Both the position numbers and the translations under genes were made by a program. Below, in pieces: positions 8,649-16,553 of a DNA stretch of 64,000 nucleotides. The notes beneath the pieces are model-generated. The model was given only the letters and a program-made list of their open reading frames with translations, was not told the DNA's origin and did no database searches. Every line of letters starts with the position of its first letter. The first letter of the stretch is position 1. This stretch comes from Floridanema evergladense (lineage in GTDB: Bacteria > Cyanobacteriota > Cyanobacteriia > Cyanobacteriales > Aerosakkonemataceae): assembly GCF_041929205.1 (NCBI RefSeq), contig NZ_JBHFNT010000192.1; one strand, 5' to 3'.

Positions 8649-9953
8649 TTATGAGGAAACTGCCAAACAAAAGTGAGAATTGTCTGTAATATTGCTAACT
8701 TTTGCTCTGCTATTTTTCACGGAACGGAGGTTAGATTTTTTTCCGGGTAATTTTTGACCATCCCAGTTACGATATTTCCAGGCGAGTTCCAAAAGCTCCA
8801 TCCATTGCTTTTGGACTTGTTTGAGCGACCATTTTAAATCTTTGGCAATTTCTTCATCAAATTTGTTGACTTTTTTCAGTTGCAACAATTCCCGATGTTG
8901 GGGCGAAAGTTGATCTAAAAATTCTTGCCATTGTTGAGAAGACATTCCCAATTTTTGGTCTACATCTGCGCCTAACCATTGATGAACTAATTTCCAGTGG
9001 GATGCACGGGCGAACTTATCTACATGATACTTAAAGCGTTGTTGTAGATAATCTCGTTCGCGGGGAGTTAAATTGAGAACCTGGTCAATATCTGGAGCAG
9101 AATAGTCTTGGAGTTTTAAGAGTAGGTAGTTTACACAGTCTGATTGATCTTGAGATTCCAGATAGTTTAACAGTTCTGTGATGATTCGATCGCGCAACAT
9201 TCCCTCAGAAGGATCGACTGTTTCCGTCATAATTTGCGATCGAACCTGCTGCATCGCTGAAGCAGACCAAGCACTTTGTTGATCGTACTCTCCCTTGGGT
9301 GTTTCTACCGCTTGTTCAATATCTACAGAAGTTTCCACAGGTTGACGTTTGACAAAAGCCTGCACTCGCAACACAATCAATTGTTGACTGGTGCCATTTG
9401 GCAAGGTAATGCGACGCTTAGCATAATTTTCTGTAAAAGCCAAATACTCTGCTAATTCTAGCTGCGTCCGGGGTTGAAAATTGGGTAACTCATACTCCCG
9501 ACGAAAAGCATTAATAGAAGCAAAGTAAAACTCTTGTAAAAAGTCATCAATCAGATTTTTCCGCCCTTGAAAACCCAACTGAGATTGAGACGGTGCCACA
9601 TAACGATAAATCATAGCCGTTAAACTGCTATGTAGTTCAATCCGTCCCTGTTTTGCGCCTAAGTGGTAGTAAGACAAGCATTTGTGTAATCTATTACGTC
9701 CCAAGATCAATTGCCAAGTGTAAACTTCTCCAGAAGTTTGGATGCGCGGACTTTTATGGCACATCCGTTCTACCTCTGTAGAAATTCTTGTCGCTACTCC
9801 TAATACACTCTGGGACATTGAGCCAACTTTTTGGGAAAGTTCATCTAAGATTATTTCCTGTAAACTTGGTTCATCTTTTTGGTATGAGAGATCCGGACAA
9901 TTGGCGTTAACGGGAGTAGTTATATTTGGAATACTATTAGCTTGAAACTGCAT
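8649..9953 (-). CDS. hetZ: HetZ-family regulator
   Basis: The sequence follows the HetZ pattern: LHKCLSYYHLGAKQGRIELH, a LIDDFLQEFYFASINAFRREYEL segment in two parts, AEYLAFTENYAKRRI, ETSVDIEQA, and a C-terminal sigma-region-4-like HTH (LNLTPRERDYLQQRFKYH ... EIAKDLKWSLKQVQKQW). In Anabaena HetZ acts early in heterocyst differentiation and binds DNA. Homologues exist in non-heterocystous filaments, where the role is unclear. The ATG at 9953 is preferred because AGGGG lies seven bases upstream; an ATG at 9971 has no such site. It stands alone, with a 700-bp upstream gap. The C-terminal Lys/Ser tail is probably disordered. Confidence 0.75.
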   Translation of the reverse strand: MQFQANSIPNITTPVNANCPDLSYQKDEPSLQEIILDELSQKVGSMSQSVLGVATRISTEVERMCHKSPRIQTSGEVYTWQLILGRNRLHKCLSYYHLGAKQGRIELHSSLTAMIYRYVAPSQSQLGFQGRKNLIDDFLQEFYFASINAFRREYELPNFQPRTQLELAEYLAFTENYAKRRITLPNGTSQQLIVLRVQAFVKRQPVETSVDIEQAVETPKGEYDQQSAWSASAMQQVRSQIMTETVDPSEGMLRDRIITELLNYLESQDQSDCVNYLLLKLQDYSAPDIDQVLNLTPRERDYLQQRFKYHVDKFARASHWKLVHQWLGADVDQKLGMSSQQWQEFLDQLSPQHRELLQLKKVNKFDEEIAKDLKWSLKQVQKQWMELLELAWKYRNWDGQKLPGKKSNLRSVKNSRAKVSNITDNSHFCLAVSS

Positions 9954-9971
9954 GGTACTGCCCCTAAACAT

Positions 9972-10622
9972 TCAAGTTACAAATTGCACTAACAGTTAAG
10001 AAAATTTACTTCAGGTGCGATCGCCCTTTCGGGTGATTTCACTTTTTGATCCGACTTAGATATTGACAGTAGGCACCAAGGATGAAAACTTTTACCGGGA
10101 ACTTCTCTGTCAACTACACTCAACTAATCAGGTACTTTTTCGCTAATAAGTTTATCTTTGCTTTACTTAAGGAAGAAAAATTTGAAGATTTTCCGAAGCA
10201 AATAGTTAACGATTACCTTAACCACTAGCGAGCGATCAATTTAATAAAATGTTGATTTCAGAGAGGTTAATTACCTAACAACAAACTCTAGTTATTGAAT
10301 ACTTATATATCAGGTAAGATAAATTGCTATAAGCCCAGCATTTACTACCTATTGATTTAGTATCCAATGTCTGGATTGTCTGGTTAAAATTCTTGTTTTA
10401 TCTGGATTGCAGGAATTTTTAATTTGAAAATGCTGTGATTTTTTACAATGATTTAAATACAAAGGAACCAGAGAATATGTTTTTTTCTGCATATCTAGTA
10501 AAGTCTCAATATCTGTACTTTCACCTTATAAATATAGTTTCTTGCAAATTCAAAGATCTGTCGATAAGGAAAAAGTAGGTAGTTTTTTTACCTCAGTTTA
10601 AGTAAGAAAAAAACAGAAAACC
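9972..10622. other. Gene-poor intergenic stretch between divergent hetZ and STAND genes
   Basis: No convincing gene was found in about 650 bp. The stretch is AT-rich with one HIP1-type octamer near 10018. It must hold the promoters of both divergent genes, but I could not assign any -10 or -35 with confidence. A 33-codon frame at 10477 was considered and rejected. Confidence 0.6.
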
Positions 10623-10677
10623 TCAGAAAAGCTCAGGGTGGATCAGGTAGAGGTAGGAAAAAGTCAGTAAAAGTCAG
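10623..10677 (+). promoter_or_regulatory. Helically phased TCAG repeats upstream of the STAND gene
   Basis: TCAG occurs at 10623, 10633, 10643, 10664 and 10674, with a TAGG at 10654 filling the missing step. Spacing is 10-11 bp, one turn of DNA. The last copy ends nine bases before the start codon. An outlying TCAG is at 10593. This arrangement suggests a cooperative protein-binding site or a structured leader; function is inference. Confidence 0.45.
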
Positions 10678-10685
10678 GTTATACT

Positions 10686-13199
10686 ATGAATGAACCAGTA
10701 CTAAATAATCATAAATTGGCTCTCATGGATGTAGAAGCAGCACTAAAAATTGTCGATGAAGCAGTGTTTGCAAAGAAGAAAAGGCGTTTAAAGCACGTTG
10801 AAATAATAGTATTCAAAGGAGCTTGGTTACGGCAAAGTTATGCTGAGATTGCTAAAGAATCTGGCTACACCTTGACTTACATCAGACAAGATATTGGTTC
10901 TAAATTATGGAGACTGCTAACTGAAGTTTTGGCAGAACCAGTCAGTAAAATAAATCTTCAGGCAGCGGTGGAACGGGAGCGGGAACGGCAAAGACTAGCG
11001 AACTCAGACAAAACGACTGAAAAACCGACTGAAGAACCATCCCGTTCTATAGAGTTACAACCTGAATTAATCGTACCTGAACCTGAACCGAAAGCTTCTT
11101 TGAACCCCAATTTCATTGGACGACAGCGGGAAATTGCTGACTTAAATGCTTTTGTCCAACAAGGGGCGAAAATCATTTTGGTTTATGGTAAAGGTGGTGT
11201 AGGTAAGTCTTTGTTTTCGTGGAAATACTTCACCTCTCAACATTTTGACTTGAGGCTGGAAGTGTGGATGGCGAAAGAGACAGAGAAAATTACTAGTGCC
11301 AAAAGTATTGTTGAAGAATGGTTAAAGGGACACTTTCAGGAGGAACCTAGAGGAGATTTTGGCGTAACCTTGGAGTTATTGCGGCAAAAGCTACGTGACC
11401 CAAATCGGCGGGTAGGAGTTTTGATTGATAATTTGGAGCCAGCTTTAGATAGACATGGGAGATTAATTCCTGCCCATCGGGACTATGTAGAGTTATTCCG
11501 AGTGTTAGCCGATCCAGCCGGAAATTGTGTAACTTTAATTACTAGTAGGGAAAGACTTGGGGAGTCTGCTGTAACTTTTCAGGATTATCGATTAGAAGGG
11601 TTAGAGATATCGGATTGGAAAGAGTTTTTTAGGAATCGGCATATAGAGTCTCATTCCGGTGTGTTGCTGGCAATGCACCAAGCTTATGGTGGAAATGCTA
11701 AGGCGATGCACATCTTGAGTGGGGCGATCAAAACTGATTGGTCTGGTGATGTGGAAAGTTATTGGCAAGCAAATCAGAAGAATTTGTTAATTGAATCTGA
11801 TTTACAAGATTTGGTTGTGAGTCAGTTTAAGCGGTTGCAGGAAGTTGATCCTGATGCTTATAAGTTGCTTTGCCGTTTGGGGTGTTTCCGCTATCAAGAT
11901 GTACGTGCGGTACAGCGGGATGGGATGATGTGTTTGTTGTGGGATGTTCCAGATTCGCAAAGGATTCGAGTGGTGAAGTCTTTGCGCGATCGATCTTTGG
12001 TAGACTTTCTCAAAGGAGAATATTGGTTACACCCTGTAATTCGTGCCGAAGCTAGAACGAGACTTAAAGCTAGTGAAGATTGGAAAACTGTCAACATAAA
12101 AGCTGCCGAATTTTGGACGCAGAGTGTAGAAACAGTAGATACTACAGAAGATGCGCTCAAAGCTTTGGAAGCTTATTATCATTATGTTGATATTGGAGAG
12201 TTTGAATTAGCTTGCCAAGTGCTTTTAAACGAAAGAAAGTATAAATTGAATTATCAAGGGGAACCAGAAGCACTAACAGTTTATTTTGGTATATTGGGCT
12301 TAATTCAACATATTCTTTCTGTGAGTTTGGAAATTACAAATATACTTAAGCATGGTATTCCTTTAATCATGCTTTACGGTCATATTGGCGGACTTTACCA
12401 TCAAATGGGTGATATTCAAACTGCGATCGCCTACTACCAAAAATGTAGTTTAATGGCAAAAGAATATCTCGATTCTCAGCCCAAAGACAGTATCGACCCG
12501 CAAATCAAATATAAACTAGAAACTACTAGAATAGGAACTCTCTTTACAACTAGTTCTTGTATAGAAGCTCTCTGGGAAGTTGAAGCAGCAATTAAATCTT
12601 ATGAGGAAGTAATTGCTTTAGCAGAAAATACAAATTGGCATATATATGCTATATTTTCTCAGTTTAGTATAGCTTTACTATATTCCCATAACAGTTCGGA
12701 AACTGAACAACAAAAAGCGTTGGAATTACTACATAAAAGTTACCAAGCTTATCAGCTACTTCCTGAAAGAATGCTGGGTACGTGGAGTAACGTCTACAGC
12801 TTTTTCTCTATGGGGATAGTCAATACTAATTTGGGGCGAAATGAACAAGCATTAACCATGTTCAACCGTGCCTTAAATTATGCGGAAAATAGCAATTATG
12901 TGCGAGCTATTGGTCAAATTATCACTGGTTTAGCGATGGTGAGTCGCAATCAAGGTAAATATGAGGAGGCGATCGAATATCATAGTAGAGCGATCGGCAT
13001 TTTGCAAAGAATCACCGCTAAAAAAGACCTAGCCGACGCTTACTACGAATTAGCACGAACCTACCAAAAAATCGGTGAAATAGAAAAAAGTAACAGCAAC
13101 TTCCAAGCCGCCATACAAATTTATGAAAAAATGGGCGCACCCAAACAAGTACAGAAAATCAAAAAAGCCATAGAAAACTTACCCGTAATATTCCATTGA
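10686..13199 (+). CDS. STAND NTPase: VMAP-type HTH, NB-ARC, TPR
   Basis: This protein of 837 residues has three parts. Residues about 10-95 match the helical HTH domain found at the N-terminus of cyanobacterial VMAP/NB-ARC/WD40 proteins (ALKIVDEAVFAKKKRRLKH ... YAEIAKESGYTLTYIRQD). An NB-ARC-type NTPase follows, with Walker A GKGGVGKS (168-175), Walker B VGVLIDN (D248) and sensor TSRE (286-289). The C-terminal part from about residue 560 has TPR-like repeats (GQIITGLAMVSRNQGKYEEA). Such proteins are signal-sensing switches, and some relatives act in phage defence. No effector gene is adjacent, so the output may be transcriptional. The function is unknown. Confidence 0.85.
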   Translation: MNEPVLNNHKLALMDVEAALKIVDEAVFAKKKRRLKHVEIIVFKGAWLRQSYAEIAKESGYTLTYIRQDIGSKLWRLLTEVLAEPVSKINLQAAVERERERQRLANSDKTTEKPTEEPSRSIELQPELIVPEPEPKASLNPNFIGRQREIADLNAFVQQGAKIILVYGKGGVGKSLFSWKYFTSQHFDLRLEVWMAKETEKITSAKSIVEEWLKGHFQEEPRGDFGVTLELLRQKLRDPNRRVGVLIDNLEPALDRHGRLIPAHRDYVELFRVLADPAGNCVTLITSRERLGESAVTFQDYRLEGLEISDWKEFFRNRHIESHSGVLLAMHQAYGGNAKAMHILSGAIKTDWSGDVESYWQANQKNLLIESDLQDLVVSQFKRLQEVDPDAYKLLCRLGCFRYQDVRAVQRDGMMCLLWDVPDSQRIRVVKSLRDRSLVDFLKGEYWLHPVIRAEARTRLKASEDWKTVNIKAAEFWTQSVETVDTTEDALKALEAYYHYVDIGEFELACQVLLNERKYKLNYQGEPEALTVYFGILGLIQHILSVSLEITNILKHGIPLIMLYGHIGGLYHQMGDIQTAIAYYQKCSLMAKEYLDSQPKDSIDPQIKYKLETTRIGTLFTTSSCIEALWEVEAAIKSYEEVIALAENTNWHIYAIFSQFSIALLYSHNSSETEQQKALELLHKSYQAYQLLPERMLGTWSNVYSFFSMGIVNTNLGRNEQALTMFNRALNYAENSNYVRAIGQIITGLAMVSRNQGKYEEAIEYHSRAIGILQRITAKKDLADAYYELARTYQKIGEIEKSNSNFQAAIQIYEKMGAPKQVQKIKKAIENLPVIFH

Positions 13200-13202
13200 A
13201 CA

Positions 13203-13240
13203 TCAAAAACCCGCCAGGAAAATTAATTTTATGGCGGGTT
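13203..13240 (-). terminator. Rho-independent terminator for the 1038-aa RTX gene
   Basis: Stem AACCCGCCA (13208-13216) pairs with TGGCGGGTT (13232-13240). On the minus strand the hairpin is followed by TTTTTG, which fits transcription arriving from the gene ending at 13318. It may also slow transcripts from the STAND gene, although the plus strand has no T-run. Confidence 0.7.
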
Positions 13241-13317
13241 AAAAACAAATAAAAAAACCTGAAATCACAAACAGATTTTACTTGTAGATCAGTTTTTTCT
13301 ACACCCTACAGTAACAA

Positions 13318-16300
13318 CTAAAACCCCGGAACTGTTAGGTTTACTTCCAATTGGAATCCAGCATTATTCAAAGCTCCCACAGGTGTATTCTTAATCACAG
13401 CCAAGAACTCATTACTACCAGAAAGTTGGAGAATAGTATCATTTGCGTTAGCACCTGTACCTTGAGTCAATATAGCTAAAGTTTGCCCATTAATTTGGAC
13501 AAATCTGGAATTAGGATTGCTTGGATTAATAACAACTTGAAGCGGTGTAGCAAAAGAATCAAGCGGTTCTGGTGGATTAAGATCCAACACAGGAACTAAA
13601 GCTAAAGCAATCTTATCTTCAGCTATATTAAAATCAGCAACTACATCAGCTGTAGCAACATTTTCTCCACCATCTAAACGAGCAAATACAAAAGTATCTG
13701 CACCTGAACCACCAGTTAGTAAATCTGCTCCTCTAGCACCTGCAATTCTGTCATTTCCTGGCCCACCATTAATATTATTAGCCAATTCATTACCAAAAAT
13801 TTCATCATTACCTTGAGAACCAACTAAGTTTTCAATTTTAGTTCCAAAAGCAATGCTGATAGTGTAAGCAGTAGTTCTGTAAACAATTGGAGGAAGAGGC
13901 TCTTCTTCGGTGCTATCAGGATTAGGTAAAGAATAAGTTGCTCCCGTAGGAGTAGGAGAAATATAGTTAGGAGGATTTGCTCGTGGTAAGGCAGATTGCG
14001 CTGTATTCTGTCCTCCTTCATTCATATCAAAGTAATAGTCTAAGTTGCGAATCCGAAAATTTTCTGTGGGGAAAAAGGGAATCCATCCAGAAAAGTCCAA
14101 GGTATCAATACCACCTGCATCCCAAATAGTCCTTTTTTGTGGAAGACCTTGGTTACTAACCCTATAAATTGTATTTCCACTATTCCAATCACTAGCTCCA
14201 TAAAGATACTGTAATGCCCGAATGTCATCTGGCATCGGTGTAACTGCAAATGACCCACCACTGTAGTTATCTGTAAAGTTACCAGTCATTACAGTATTTG
14301 TGTTGTTATCTCTTGCCAGCGGAAGGGTTGGCTCAAAATCGGTATCTATTGTAGTAATATCCTTTTGTCGTTGTGGCTGTTCCAAACCCAAAGCAGCACC
14401 CATTAGAAAAAATAGGGCTTCGTAAGCTTCATTAGCTTGAACAGGAGTGTCTAGATTGATAATAAAAGGATCGCCTGGAATGTCTGGAGTATCTGGAAAT
14501 AAATTAGCTGCCGCTTCAAATTCACGTACTTTTTGCGGATTCAAATGTACGTCACCAGGTAAACCTGAACCAGCAAAATCTGTAGGTGCATAGGCATAGC
14601 CATAAGAATTAATACCATTAAGTGTTACTATTTGCGGGTTAGGCGATCCTTCAGAAAACATAATTCTGATTCGACCTGCATTAGGTGGTCTGTCAGGAAC
14701 TTCCTCCAACTTAATGCCCATGACTTTCCCGTACTCTTTCATCACTTCTCGAACTAAAGCTTTAATTGCAGGAGTTACTTCACTGACACCTCTTTCAAGA
14801 CCTTCATATAAAAAGGCGTTAGGGGTAGAAACAAAGCTGTAGGTGAGAGTTCCCCTAGTAGGAATGTTTTGCCATTTAGCTGCATTTAAAAGCCATTGAG
14901 GTAAACCCCAGTCATCTGCAACACCTCTAAATCTTGTAGCAACTAAAGGCGCAATGGCGTTTGGTTGAAATACAATTGATGCTGGACGTGCTAAATTAAA
15001 ACCAGTGGTTTGGAAATCCTGAAAGCCTTCTTCAAAGGTCAGATTTCTAGCAGCTAAATCAGGGTTATTAGCGATATAATAACCTGGATCGAACATTACA
15101 GAAGGACGGCGACCTTCTTTTATTCCATAATCGATAAAATGCCGAAATGCTTGTGCAGGTGTTAAATTTCGCAGATCGTAATTGTTATTCCTGTAATAAT
15201 TCAGGTCAAAAAATTGAGAAAAAGGACGATTTTCTGCCAACCCAAATCTGAGGAAATGTTCGATCGATCGGCTTTCGTTGCTTCTAAATCCAGCTGCAAG
15301 TAAGTCTGGGTTATTATTCACATAGAAACTGGCATCGAAGTAAGGTGAAAATTTGCGTCCTTCTTGTAAACCAGCATTTTGGAAATGTTGGATTAATTCT
15401 GCGTCCGTTAACGATGCTAAATCGGGGTTAGCTTTTTTGTAAAACTTCAAATCCAATAAATTGGATAAAGCTACTCCGCTAGACAACCCAGAAAGTTGGA
15501 AGTTTTCAAACAAATCTCTGTTGCTGAGAGTTTGAAATCTGGAGTTAGTATTCCGATAGGAGTTTAAGTCAACAACTGATGAAAAGCGACGACCTTCATT
15601 TAACCCAAAAGTTTCCAAATGTTCAAGTAATTGTTTGTTATTCAGCGTTGCTAAATCTGGGTTGCTGGCGCGGTAAAAGTTCAAATCAACCAAAGAAGAA
15701 AAAGGTCGTCCTTGGAAAATCCCAACATTTTCTAAGTTAGTAAGTAACTGAGTGTTGTTGAGATTTGCTAAGTCAGAATTGTTGCTTTTGTAGTAAGTTA
15801 GATCGACAAAAGGTGAAAATCTGCGACCTTGGGGTAGTCCGTTAATCAAAAATTGTTCGAGTAATTGCCTGTTGTTTAGGGAGTTGGCAAGGTCGGAATT
15901 AGCGGCGCGAAAGAAAGTGATATCAAAGAAAGGAGAAAATTCTCGACTTTGTTCAATTCCTGTAGTTTGAACGTGAAAAAATGCTTGTTTGTTACTTAGT
16001 TGTGCTAAGTCGGGGTTAGCATAGCGATAAAAATCGGAGTCAAAAATTAGGGTGGATTTACGACCTTCATTTGCGCCGGAATCACGAAAATGTACTAATA
16101 ATTCTCTGTTACTTAATTGAGCTAAATCTGGATTGCTGGCGCGATAAACGTCTAAATCAAAGTAGGGAGAAAATTTCAAACCTGCGTCAATTCCCCGATT
16201 TAGAAAATCATCAACTAATTGCCTATTGCTAAGATTGGCTAAAGATGGATTACTAAGCTTGTAAAAATCGACATCAAAGTAGGGTGAAAAATTTCGCCCT

Positions 16301-16434
16301 TCTGTAAGTCCAACAGTTAAGAAATGTTGATACAATTCTCTGCTGCTTAAGGTAGTTAAATCTGAGTATCTTGCGCGATAGAAATTCTCGTCGTATAAGT
16401 CTGTTAAGCTTAATGGCAAATTTGCGGTAGCCAT
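13318..16434 (-). CDS. RTX-type repeat protein with inactivated M10-like protease domain
   Basis: The protein has 1038 residues and no N-terminal signal peptide. Residues about 10-490 hold twelve repeats of about 39 residues (FD..FY...NPDLA.L...L..HF...GL.EGR.FS). A serralysin/matrixin-like domain follows. Where the active paralogue next door has HEIGHALGLKH, this one reads FLMGAALGLEQ (676-686), so all three zinc histidines and the catalytic glutamate are lost. The Met-turn segment (TPMPDDIRALQYLYG) is kept. The C-terminal part has glycine-rich RTX-like calcium repeats (GGPGNDRIAGARGADLLTGG), typical of type I secretion. It is probably a secreted pseudoprotease. SD AAGGA lies eight bases before the ATG. 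Confidence 0.85.
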   Translation of the reverse strand: MATANLPLSLTDLYDENFYRARYSDLTTLSSRELYQHFLTVGLTEGRNFSPYFDVDFYKLSNPSLANLSNRQLVDDFLNRGIDAGLKFSPYFDLDVYRASNPDLAQLSNRELLVHFRDSGANEGRKSTLIFDSDFYRYANPDLAQLSNKQAFFHVQTTGIEQSREFSPFFDITFFRAANSDLANSLNNRQLLEQFLINGLPQGRRFSPFVDLTYYKSNNSDLANLNNTQLLTNLENVGIFQGRPFSSLVDLNFYRASNPDLATLNNKQLLEHLETFGLNEGRRFSSVVDLNSYRNTNSRFQTLSNRDLFENFQLSGLSSGVALSNLLDLKFYKKANPDLASLTDAELIQHFQNAGLQEGRKFSPYFDASFYVNNNPDLLAAGFRSNESRSIEHFLRFGLAENRPFSQFFDLNYYRNNNYDLRNLTPAQAFRHFIDYGIKEGRRPSVMFDPGYYIANNPDLAARNLTFEEGFQDFQTTGFNLARPASIVFQPNAIAPLVATRFRGVADDWGLPQWLLNAAKWQNIPTRGTLTYSFVSTPNAFLYEGLERGVSEVTPAIKALVREVMKEYGKVMGIKLEEVPDRPPNAGRIRIMFSEGSPNPQIVTLNGINSYGYAYAPTDFAGSGLPGDVHLNPQKVREFEAAANLFPDTPDIPGDPFIINLDTPVQANEAYEALFFLMGAALGLEQPQRQKDITTIDTDFEPTLPLARDNNTNTVMTGNFTDNYSGGSFAVTPMPDDIRALQYLYGASDWNSGNTIYRVSNQGLPQKRTIWDAGGIDTLDFSGWIPFFPTENFRIRNLDYYFDMNEGGQNTAQSALPRANPPNYISPTPTGATYSLPNPDSTEEEPLPPIVYRTTAYTISIAFGTKIENLVGSQGNDEIFGNELANNINGGPGNDRIAGARGADLLTGGSGADTFVFARLDGGENVATADVVADFNIAEDKIALALVPVLDLNPPEPLDSFATPLQVVINPSNPNSRFVQINGQTLAILTQGTGANANDTILQLSGSNEFLAVIKNTPVGALNNAGFQLEVNLTVPGF

Positions 16435-16553
16435 ATTTTGATTCCTTTAGGTAAATAGTGAATGAGTAGAAAGCGAAAGAACAAGTAAGCTGTTGATTTT
16501 TTCAGCCAAAAAATATAGCAATAAAGGATGAGACGCACCCAGAGTTTTCACTC

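Noticed and set aside
10477..10578. A 33-codon frame starting ATG at 10477, after AAGGAACC
   Set aside because: The spacing to the possible ribosome site is too long and the composition looks like translated AT-rich DNA. It carries no recognisable pattern.
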